NCBI GenBank assembly: GCA_934661165.1
Contig: CAKUJB010000023.1
Span: 1-19,353 of the forward strand
Reading direction: 5' to 3'
Source of the DNA: an uncultured Microbacteriaceae bacterium
GTDB taxonomy: Bacteria > Actinomycetota > Actinomycetes > Actinomycetales > Microbacteriaceae
DNA length: 19,353 nt
Position numbers and translations under genes: made by a program
Notes under the pieces: generated by a model
Databases searched by the model: none
What the model was told of the DNA's origin: nothing
What the model saw: only the letters and a program-made list of their open reading frames with translations
Shown: in pieces, positions 13,502 through 19,353 of the stretch
Layout of the letters: each line of letters begins with the position of its first letter
How positions within the stretch are numbered: position 1 is the stretch's first letter

Positions 13502-13798
13502 ATGAAGACCGTCGCCGAGTGGGAGGCCGAGATCGGCCGCCAGATCAGGGCCCTGCGGATCGCCGCGGGCCTCGATCAGGCCGCCCTCGCCGAGGCCTCG
13601 AACGCGAGCCTGAGCGCCGTCCAGGGGCTCGAGAGCGGCCGGGGGAGCAGCCTCAAGACGCTCATCCGCGTCCTCCGGGCGCTCGACCGGGAGGACTGGC
13701 TCGAGACGCTCGACCCCGTCGGCGACGGCCCGACGCCCATGGAGCTGCTGCGGGCGCAGCGCGGTCGCCGCACGCCGCAGCGGGTGCGGCGGCGCTGA
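13502..13798 (+). CDS. hipB: HipB-like XRE-family antitoxin/repressor
   Basis: The 98-residue product has an XRE/Cro-type helix-turn-helix at about residues 9-65. IGRQIRALRIAAGLDQAALAEASNAS is followed by SAVQGLESGRGSSLKTLIRVLRAL, with the family-typical LD...LA..SNAS turn and E.GRG..L.TL pattern. The C-terminal 30 residues are Arg/Pro-rich. Immediately downstream is hipA, whose ATG shares one base with the hipB stop (TGATG). HipB proteins bind DNA as dimers and repress hipBA while neutralising HipA. The start is the first ATG after an AT-rich promoter. A VapB-like or unrelated XRE regulator is excluded mainly by the hipA neighbour. Confidence 0.9.
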   Translation: MKTVAEWEAEIGRQIRALRIAAGLDQAALAEASNASLSAVQGLESGRGSSLKTLIRVLRALDREDWLETLDPVGDGPTPMELLRAQRGRRTPQRVRRR

Positions 13799-15078
13799 TG
13801 GCCTACGTGCCGGTCGAACTCGTCGAGGTCCGGGCCTGGGGCCGCACCGTCGGCGCGCTCGCGCCCGGCGGTCGTGGGGCCTACGCCTTCCAGTACGCGG
13901 ACGCCTGGGTGCGCTCCGGCATCGAGCTCGCGCCATCGCTCATGCCGCTGCGCCGGCAGCCCTATGCCTTCCCCGGCCTCAGCGAGGAGACCTTCCAAGG
14001 CCTTCCGCCGATGATCGCCGACTCGCTGCCGGACCGCTTCGGCAACGCGATCGTCAACCGCTGGCTCGCCGAGCAGGGCATCGCGCCGGAGCGGATCACG
14101 GCCCTCGACCGCCTCGCCTACCTGGGGTCGCGAGGAATGGGCGCCCTCGAGTACATCCCGGATCGCGCGCCCCACGCCCCCGCACCGACCGGTCTCGACC
14201 TCGGGGAGCTCGTCGCCGCGGCGCGGGAGGCGATCAGCGGCTCCTTCGAGGATGAGACCACGAGCGCGGAGACGCTGCGCCGCATCCTCCTGGTCGGCAC
14301 GAGCGCGGGCGGCGCCAGGGCGAAGGCCATCGTCCACGTCGACCGGGTCACCGGCGAGGTGCGCAGCGGGCACACCCCGCCGGGCGGCGACCTCGAGCCC
14401 TGGCTGCTCAAATTCGACGGGGTCGGCGCCGATGCCGAGCTCGGCACCGGCGCGCAGTACGGCCGCATCGAGTACGCCTACTCGCTCATGGCCCGTGCCG
14501 CCGGCATCGAGATGGCCGAGACCCGGCTGCTCGAGGAGCACGGCCGGGCGCATTTCATGACCCGGCGCTTCGATCGCGGCCCGGCGGGGGAGCGGCGACA
14601 CCTGCAGAGCCTCTGCGGCATCGACGGCGTCGACTTCAACCTCATCGGGGTCAACGACTACGCGCAGCTCTTCGTGCGCATCGACAGCCTCGGGCTCGGC
14701 CCGGAGGCGAGGAACCAGGCCTTCCGGCGGATGGCCTTCAACGTCGCCGCGGCGAACTGCGACGATCACAGCAAGAATCACGCATTCCTCTACGACGTCG
14801 AGGGCGGCTGGCGGCTATCGCCCGCCTTCGACGTCACGCACGCGCACAATCCGGCGAGCCCGTGGACGAGCCGGCACCTCATGGGGGTGAACGGACGCTT
14901 CGACGACATCCGTCGCGCCGACCTGCTCGCGGTCGCCGACGACTTCGAGGTGCCGGGCGCCCGTGCCGCGATCGCGGAGGTGACGGCCGCGGTGGCATCG
15001 TGGTCGGAGTTCGCGGCGACGGCGGGCGTCAGCGGAGCCACCGCCGAGGCGGTCGCACGGGATTTCGTCGCCATCTGA
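13798..15078 (+). CDS. hipA: HipA-family serine/threonine protein kinase toxin
   Basis: HipA kinases phosphorylate cellular targets, such as glutamyl-tRNA synthetase in E. coli, and cause growth arrest or persistence. The frame is open further upstream, but ATG 13798 (TGATG with the hipB stop) gives 426 residues, normal for HipA. The N1 domain (about 1-100) contains LPDRFGN. The P-loop GTSAGGARAKA has Ser169 at the position of the E. coli autophosphorylated Ser150. EPWLLKFD supplies the ATP-binding Lys. The catalytic loop NCDDHSKN has Asp322, and the metal-binding AFDV has Asp345. All key residues seem present, so the kinase looks active. The stop is 21 nt before uppS. The target is unknown. 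The module lies between recO and uppS, presumably as an insertion. Confidence 0.93.
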   Translation: MAYVPVELVEVRAWGRTVGALAPGGRGAYAFQYADAWVRSGIELAPSLMPLRRQPYAFPGLSEETFQGLPPMIADSLPDRFGNAIVNRWLAEQGIAPERITALDRLAYLGSRGMGALEYIPDRAPHAPAPTGLDLGELVAAAREAISGSFEDETTSAETLRRILLVGTSAGGARAKAIVHVDRVTGEVRSGHTPPGGDLEPWLLKFDGVGADAELGTGAQYGRIEYAYSLMARAAGIEMAETRLLEEHGRAHFMTRRFDRGPAGERRHLQSLCGIDGVDFNLIGVNDYAQLFVRIDSLGLGPEARNQAFRRMAFNVAAANCDDHSKNHAFLYDVEGGWRLSPAFDVTHAHNPASPWTSRHLMGVNGRFDDIRRADLLAVADDFEVPGARAAIAEVTAAVASWSEFAATAGVSGATAEAVARDFVAI

Positions 15079-15087
15079 GCCGACAGG

Positions 15088-15093
15088 GATACT
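15088..15093 (+). promoter_or_regulatory. Leaderless -10 element of uppS
   Basis: GATACT is followed by 6 bases and the uppS GTG; no Shine-Dalgarno is present. Hexamer and spacing are identical to those before recO. Confidence 0.6.
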
Positions 15094-15099
15094 TGAGCC

Positions 15100-15885
15100 G
15101 TGGCGAAGGTCGAGCGCGAGCCGTTCAAGCCCGTCGACTGGACGGGGGAGTCGGCCCCGGCGTTCCCTCCGGGCTCAGTGCCGAAGCACGTCGCGATCGT
15201 CATGGACGGCAACGGGCGCTGGGCGAACCGGCAGGGCCTGCCGCGCATCGAGGGCCACCGCGCGGGCGAGGCCTCCTTGCTCGACGTCGTCGCGGGCGCC
15301 ATCCAGGCGGGCGTCGCGGAGCTGAGCGTCTACGCGTTCAGCACCGAGAACTGGGCCCGCTCGCCCGACGAAGTGCGCTTCCTCATGGGCTTCAACCGCG
15401 ACGTGCTGCACCGCCGCCGCGACCAGCTCATCGACTGGAACGTCCGGATCCGCTGGGCCGGCCGACGTCCCCGACTCTGGACGAGCGTCATCAAGGATCT
15501 CGAGCTCGCAGAGCGGATGAGCGCCGACCGCACGGGCCTCGTGCTCAACATGTGCGTCAACTACGGCGGTCGCAACGAGCTCCTCGACGCGATGAATGCG
15601 ATGGCCGCGGACGTCGCCGCCGGTCGCCTCCGCCCCGGCTCGATCACCGAGCGGAGCCTGCGCCGGCACCTGTATCAGCCGGGCATGCGCGACGTCGACC
15701 TCTTCGTGCGCTCGAGCGGCGAGCAGCGCACCTCGAACTTCCTGCTCTGGCAGGCCTCCTATGCCGAGCTCGTCTTCCAGGATGTGCTGTGGCCCGACTA
15801 CCGGCGCCGACACCTCTGGGCGGCGATCGAGGAGTATGTCGGACGGGACCGCCGCTTCGGCGGTGCCGTCGACGCGCCACGGTAG
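15100..15885 (+). CDS. uppS: (Di)trans,polycis-isoprenyl diphosphate synthase (UppS)
   Basis: Cis-prenyltransferases make the long-chain polyprenyl diphosphate carrier used for peptidoglycan and other envelope glycans. The 261-residue product shows IVMDGNGRWA (catalytic Asp36), the SVYAFSTENWARSPDEV segment, NYGGRNEL, and the C-terminal DLFVRSSGEQRTSNFLLWQ with the diphosphate-binding Arg residues. About 28 polar residues precede the core, as in actinobacterial homologues. The GTG start fits a GATACT -10 six bases upstream. The stop codon TAG is the beginning of the glyS -10. Product chain length (decaprenyl or undecaprenyl) cannot be told from sequence alone. Confidence 0.96.
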   Translation: MAKVEREPFKPVDWTGESAPAFPPGSVPKHVAIVMDGNGRWANRQGLPRIEGHRAGEASLLDVVAGAIQAGVAELSVYAFSTENWARSPDEVRFLMGFNRDVLHRRRDQLIDWNVRIRWAGRRPRLWTSVIKDLELAERMSADRTGLVLNMCVNYGGRNELLDAMNAMAADVAAGRLRPGSITERSLRRHLYQPGMRDVDLFVRSSGEQRTSNFLLWQASYAELVFQDVLWPDYRRRHLWAAIEEYVGRDRRFGGAVDAPR

Positions 15886-15888
15886 GAT
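15883..15888 (+). promoter_or_regulatory. Leaderless -10 element of glyS, overlapping the uppS stop
   Basis: TAGGAT is followed by 6 bases (CGTTCG) and the glyS GTG. The first three bases are the uppS stop codon, the same arrangement as at the aroB/HIT junction. No ribosome binding site is present. Confidence 0.65.
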
Positions 15889-15894
15889 CGTTCG

Positions 15895-17271
15895 GTGCCG
15901 CTCAGCCCCCTCGACGCCGTCATCGCCCTCGCCAAGCGCCGTGGATTCGTCTTCCAGGCCGGTGAGATCTACGGCGGCACGCGCTCCGCATGGGACTACG
16001 GCCCGCTCGGCGTCGAGCTCAAGGACAACATCAAGCGCGAGTGGTGGCAGACCTTCGTGCGCGGGCGCGCAGACATGGTCGGCCTCGACTCCTCGGTCAT
16101 CCTGCCGCGGGACGTCTGGGTCGCCTCGGGCCACGTGGAGACCTTCACGGACCCGCTCGTCGAGTCGACCGTGACCCATCGTCGCTACCGCGCCGACCAC
16201 CTCTGGGAGGCCTTCGTCGCCAAGCACGGCCGCGAGCCGTCGGGTTGGGACGAGATCCCGGACCCGGACACGGGCCAGCGCGGCAACTGGACCGAGCCGC
16301 GCTCCTTCTCCGGGCTCATGAAGACCTACCTCGGTCCCGTCGACGACGAGGAGGGGCTGCACTACCTCCGGCCGGAGACCGCGCAGGGCATCTTCGTCAA
16401 CTTCGCGAATGTGGTGACCGCCTCCCGGCGCAAGCCGCCGTTCGGCGTCGGCCAGGTCGGCAAGGCCTTCCGCAACGAGATCACGCCGGGCAACTTCATC
16501 TTCCGCACCCGTGAGTTCGAGCAGATGGAGATCGAGTACTTCACCCCGCCCGCCGAGGCCGACGAGCACTTCCGCGCGTGGGTCGAGTCCTGCTGGGACT
16601 GGTTCGTCGATCTCGGCATCGACCCCGCCCGCCTGCGCCGCTTCGACGTGCCCGCGGAGGACCGCGCCCACTACTCGGCGGGCACGATCGACATCGAGTA
16701 CGAGTTCGGCTTCGCGGGCGGCGACGGCTGGGGCGAGCTCATGGGCATCGCGAACCGGACCGACTTCGACCTCAAGACGCACATCGAGCACTCCGGCAAG
16801 GACCTCTCGTTCTTCGAGCAGGCGACGGGGGAGCGGTATGTGCCGTACGTCATCGAGCCGTCGTTCGGACTCACCCGGGCGATGATGGCATTCCTCGTCG
16901 ACGCGTATCGGGAGGAGGCGGTGCCGACGGCGAAGGGCGGCACCGACACCCGCACCGTGCTCGCGCTCGACCCGCGGCTCGCGCCCGTCAAGGCCGCGGT
17001 GCTGCCGCTCAGCCGCAACGAGCAGCTCTCGCCCATCGCGAGCGAGCTCGCCGCGGGCCTGCGCCGCCGGTGGAACGTCGACCACGACGAGACGCAGGCG
17101 ATCGGCAAGCGCTACCGCCGCCAGGACGAGATCGGCACGCCGTTCTGCATCACCGTCGACTTCGACACCCTCGAGGACCGCACGGTGACGGTCCGGGAGC
17201 GGGACTCGATGGCGCAGGAGCGCATTCCGCTCGAGGGCGTCGAGCGCTACCTGCTCGAGCGGCTGCCCTGA
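15895..17271 (+). CDS. glyS: Glycyl-tRNA synthetase, dimeric type
   Basis: This class II synthetase charges tRNA-Gly. The 458-residue product is the single-chain homodimeric form rather than the alpha2beta2 form. Motif 1 is in the N-terminal part after FQAGEIYGGTRSAWDYGPLG (about 20-39). LRPETAQGIF and motif 2 (FRNEITPGNFIFRTREFEQME, about residues 190-210) follow. Motif 3 is IEPSFGLTRAM (about 321-331), and an anticodon-binding domain occupies the last 100 residues. The GTG at 15895 gives the standard N-terminus and is 6 bases from TAGGAT. It follows uppS by 9 nt. Confidence 0.97.
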   Translation: MPLSPLDAVIALAKRRGFVFQAGEIYGGTRSAWDYGPLGVELKDNIKREWWQTFVRGRADMVGLDSSVILPRDVWVASGHVETFTDPLVESTVTHRRYRADHLWEAFVAKHGREPSGWDEIPDPDTGQRGNWTEPRSFSGLMKTYLGPVDDEEGLHYLRPETAQGIFVNFANVVTASRRKPPFGVGQVGKAFRNEITPGNFIFRTREFEQMEIEYFTPPAEADEHFRAWVESCWDWFVDLGIDPARLRRFDVPAEDRAHYSAGTIDIEYEFGFAGGDGWGELMGIANRTDFDLKTHIEHSGKDLSFFEQATGERYVPYVIEPSFGLTRAMMAFLVDAYREEAVPTAKGGTDTRTVLALDPRLAPVKAAVLPLSRNEQLSPIASELAAGLRRRWNVDHDETQAIGKRYRRQDEIGTPFCITVDFDTLEDRTVTVRERDSMAQERIPLEGVERYLLERLP

Positions 17272-17279
17272 GCCTCGTC

Positions 17280-17285
17280 TAGCCT
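17280..17285 (+). promoter_or_regulatory. Leaderless -10 element of the nitroreductase gene
   Basis: TAGCCT is followed by 6 bases (GGCGGA) and GTG. It is the same hexamer and spacing as at the leucine leader peptide. Confidence 0.6.
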
Positions 17286-17291
17286 GGCGGA

Positions 17292-18095
17292 GTGACTTCC
17301 GACGAGCTCCTCGCCCACCGCTACGGTCCCGCCCACCGACCGGAGGAGGTGCAGGACTCCGAGGTCCTCGACCTCATCCTGCGGCACCGCTCGGTGCGCC
17401 GCTTCACGGACGAGCCGGTTGCGGACTCCGCGATCGCGGCGATGATCGCCGCGGCGTCCTCGGCCTCGACGAGCTCGAACATGCAGACGATGTCGGTCGT
17501 CGTCGTGCGCGATCCGGCGACCCGCGACGCGCTCGGGCGCGTCTCCGGGACCTCCCGACCGCTCGCGACGGCGCCCGTCGCGCTCGTCTGGCTCGTCGAC
17601 TGGTCGCGGAACACGGCGCTCGCCGAGCGCGCCGGCCACGCCGACAGCTGGACGCAGTACCTCGACTCGGTCCTCGCCGGCGCGATCGACACCGGCCTCG
17701 CCGCGCAGAACGCGGTGATCACCGCGGAGTCGCTCGGTCTCGGCGCCTGCTTCATCGGCTCGCTCCGCGATGACCCCGACCGCGTCGCCGAGATCCTCGG
17801 CCTGCCGCCGAAGGTGTTCGCGGCGTTCGGGCTCGCGCTCGGCCACCCAGACCCCGCGGACACCTCTGGCGTGAAGCCGCGGCTGCCGCAGTCCGTCGTC
17901 GTCCACCACGAGCGCTACGCCGCCGCCGATCTCGAAGCGCTCGACGTGTACGACGAGGTCGCGCGCGAGTACTTCACCGGGCAGGGCATGGACCAGGGCT
18001 GGGCCGACCGCATCGAGCAGCGCTTCGCCCAGGCGCCAGGTCCGCGCACGGGCGTCCGCGCCGCGCTCGAGCGTCGCGGCTTCGCCCTCCGCTGA
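17292..18095 (+). CDS. NfsA/NfrA-type FMN-dependent nitroreductase
   Basis: The 267-residue product belongs to the nitroreductase superfamily, group A (NfsA/NfrA/Frp). The FMN phosphate-binding motif HRSVRRFTDEPV is near residue 36. SSNMQTMSVVVV follows near 60, and the GLGACFIGSLRDDP segment with its small residues lines the flavin site near 155. LPQSVVVHHERY lies near 195, and the C-terminal extension is typical of this group. Such flavoproteins reduce quinones, nitro compounds or flavins with NAD(P)H; the natural substrate is unknown. The GTG start is chosen from family alignment and the TAGCCT -10 six bases upstream. It appears monocistronic, 20 nt after glyS. Confidence 0.92.
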   Translation: MTSDELLAHRYGPAHRPEEVQDSEVLDLILRHRSVRRFTDEPVADSAIAAMIAAASSASTSSNMQTMSVVVVRDPATRDALGRVSGTSRPLATAPVALVWLVDWSRNTALAERAGHADSWTQYLDSVLAGAIDTGLAAQNAVITAESLGLGACFIGSLRDDPDRVAEILGLPPKVFAAFGLALGHPDPADTSGVKPRLPQSVVVHHERYAAADLEALDVYDEVAREYFTGQGMDQGWADRIEQRFAQAPGPRTGVRAALERRGFALR

Positions 18096-18112
18096 CCACC
18101 GGGGCCCCGGCG

Positions 18113-18118
18113 TAGGGT
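18113..18118 (+). promoter_or_regulatory. Candidate -10 element of the DUF255 gene with nearby GC palindrome
   Basis: TAGGGT is followed by 7 bases and ATG. A perfect 12-bp palindrome (18099-18110) lies just upstream. Its core GGGGCCC recurs between the -10 and the ATG (18119-18125), 18 bases downstream of the first copy. Confidence 0.5.
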
Positions 18119-18125
18119 GGGGCCC

Positions 18126-19353
18126 ATGGGCGAGCGACTGACGACCGCGGCCAGCCCGTACCTGCGCGCGCACGCGAGCAACCCCGTCGACTGGTGGCCG
18201 TGGGGCGAGCCCGCGTTCGCCGAGGCCGAGCGCCGGGATGTGCCGGTGCTCGTCTCGATCGGCTACGCGACCTGCCACTGGTGCCACGTCATGGCGCGGG
18301 AGTCGTTCGCCGATCCCGCGCTCGCCGAGACCCTCAACGCGCGCTTCGTGGCGATCAAGGTGGATCGCGAGGAGCACCCCGACGTGGACGCCGCGTTCCT
18401 CGCCGCAGCGAGCGCATTCACCCAGCACCTCGGCTGGCCGCTCACCGTCGTGACGACGCCGCAGGGCAGGACGTTCTTCGCCGGCACCTACTTCCCGCCG
18501 GTGCCCGCGCGCGGGATGCCGTCCTTCGGGCAGGTGCTCGACGCGGTCACCGAGGCCTGGACGACACGGCGCGACGAGGTCGAGGCGCTCGGTGAGGCGG
18601 TGACGAATGCGCTGCGCGCGCAGCCCCTCGGCGAGGCCGCCGAGCTGCCCGACGAGGCCGCGCTGGCCGCGGCGGTCGCGCGCGTCGCGGCGATCGAGGA
18701 CCCCGTGCACGGCGGCTTCGGCACCGGATCGAAGTTTCCGAGCACGCCGATCCTCGCCTTCCTCGCCGAGCGGGCCCTGCACGGCGACGCCGCGGCGGGT
18801 GAGATCCTCGCCCGGCTGCACACCGCGACCCGTGCGCTGCAGGACCCCGTCGAGGGCGGGTACTTCCGCTACGCCGTCCAGCGCGACTGGTCCGAGCCGC
18901 ACTACGAGCGCATGCTGTCGGACAACGCGCAGCTGCTCGACATCGCCACGGCGCTCGGCGACGAGGACGACGCGGCGGCGATCGCCGCATTCCTCCTGAA
19001 CGTGCTGCGGCTGCCCGGCGGCGCGTTCGCCTCGGCGCAGGACTCGGAGAGCGAGGTCGACGGCGAGCGGGTCGAGGGCGGCTACTACGCGCTCGACGCC
19101 GCGGAGCGGGCGCGACAGCCGCGGCCCGCGATCGACGCGAAGGTGCTCGCGGGCATGAACGGGCTCGCGGTCGGGGCGCTCGCCGACGCCGGGGTGCGAT
19201 TCGACCGGCGGGAGTGGGTCGCCGCCGCGGCGGCGGCCGCGACCGCGCTGCGCTCGCGGCATGTCCTGTCGACCTCGGACGGTCCCCGGCTGGTGCGCGC
19301 GAGCCTCGGCGGCGTGCCGTCGGACGCCGTCGCGACCCTCGAGGACTACGGCG
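18126..19353 (+). CDS. DUF255 / YyaL (Spata20-like) thioredoxin-fold protein, 3'-truncated by the window
   Basis: The frame stays open for 409 codons to the window edge. The first 160 residues form the DUF255 thioredoxin-like domain. LTTAASPYLRAHASNPVDWW opens the protein. The redox-type motif ATCHWCHVM has Cys50 and Cys53, then come IKVDREEHPDVD and GWPLTVVTTPQG. An alpha/alpha-barrel region follows with HGGFGTGSKFP, GGYFRYAVQRDW, HYERMLSDNAQLL and FASAQDSES, close to the family pattern of glycosidase-like repeats. The family is widespread but its biochemical role is not established. Family members are usually 600-700 residues, so about a third is outside the window. No signal peptide is visible, so it is probably cytoplasmic. 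Confidence 0.93.
   Translation, partial: MGERLTTAASPYLRAHASNPVDWWPWGEPAFAEAERRDVPVLVSIGYATCHWCHVMARESFADPALAETLNARFVAIKVDREEHPDVDAAFLAAASAFTQHLGWPLTVVTTPQGRTFFAGTYFPPVPARGMPSFGQVLDAVTEAWTTRRDEVEALGEAVTNALRAQPLGEAAELPDEAALAAAVARVAAIEDPVHGGFGTGSKFPSTPILAFLAERALHGDAAAGEILARLHTATRALQDPVEGGYFRYAVQRDWSEPHYERMLSDNAQLLDIATALGDEDDAAAIAAFLLNVLRLPGGAFASAQDSESEVDGERVEGGYYALDAAERARQPRPAIDAKVLAGMNGLAVGALADAGVRFDRREWVAAAAAAATALRSRHVLSTSDGPRLVRASLGGVPSDAVATLEDYG

Noticed and set aside
13519..13797. N-terminal extension of hipA by 93 residues back to 13519.
   Set aside because: It overlaps all of hipB in another frame and is Arg/Pro-rich. The HipA domain starts right after ATG 13798.
17247..19262. A 671-codon minus-strand open frame opposite the nitroreductase and DUF255 genes.
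   Set aside because: It is a shadow of two clear plus-strand genes and has no domain pattern. The same holds for the long minus-strand frames at 3782-5443, 6742-8778 and 10010-12709.

Overview
This is a very GC-rich, gene-dense stretch of an Actinomycetota chromosome. Leucobacter- or Microbacterium-like Microbacteriaceae are my best guess, by inference only. The indicators are the strong G/C bias at third codon positions, many GTG starts, a LEU-type leader upstream of leuA, a dimeric-type glycyl-tRNA synthetase, and the neighbourhood era - leuA - recO - uppS - glyS. Both end genes are cut by the window. No gap without a gene exceeds 300 bases; the longest (8653-8823, 171 nt) holds a large inverted repeat and a promoter. 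I see no tRNA, rRNA, CRISPR array or insertion sequence.

Layout. (1) 1-2159: the 3' part of a P-type cation ATPase. (2) 2163-4981: aroC-aroK-aroB, three shikimate-pathway enzymes packed with gaps or overlaps of a few bases. (3) 4991-8652: HIT protein, phoH, ybeY, a CorC-like CBS protein and era, an RNA/ribosome-maturation operon. (4) 8667-8774: a roughly 108-bp palindromic intergenic element. (5) 8824-9476: a Phd/YefM antitoxin and PIN-domain toxin pair. (6) 9582-9992: panD. (7) 10011-11896: a leaderless leucine leader peptide (MRTGLLLLGRRDGF), a pseudoknotted leader RNA and leuA. (8) 11878-12663, minus strand: an NmrA-like oxidoreductase, tail-to-tail with leuA and divergent from recO. (9) 12702-13430: recO. 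(10) 13502-15078: a HipB/HipA toxin-antitoxin pair. (11) 15100-17271: uppS and glyS. (12) 17292-18095: nitroreductase. (13) 18126-end: a DUF255/YyaL-type thioredoxin-fold protein.

The two strongest signals are regulatory. First, upstream of leuA the leader's Leu codons (CTG CTC CTT) are part of a 10-nt stretch perfectly complementary to the leuA ribosome binding site. Between the two lie an 11-bp hairpin and a loop that pairs downstream, forming a pseudoknot. This fits the actinobacterial 'LEU element' and suggests that ribosome stalling at Leu codons unmasks leuA. Second, nine genes in the window carry an xAxxxT -10 hexamer exactly 6 (once 7) bases before an ATG/GTG. This is a clear leaderless-transcription signature, twice with the -10 built on the stop codon of the previous gene.

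The era-leuA-recO-uppS core appears to be interrupted by two unrelated toxin-antitoxin modules and an oxidoreductase, so it combines housekeeping and accessory DNA. I found no convincing new multi-gene system. The novelty is in the leader RNA, the palindromic element and the promoter architecture.
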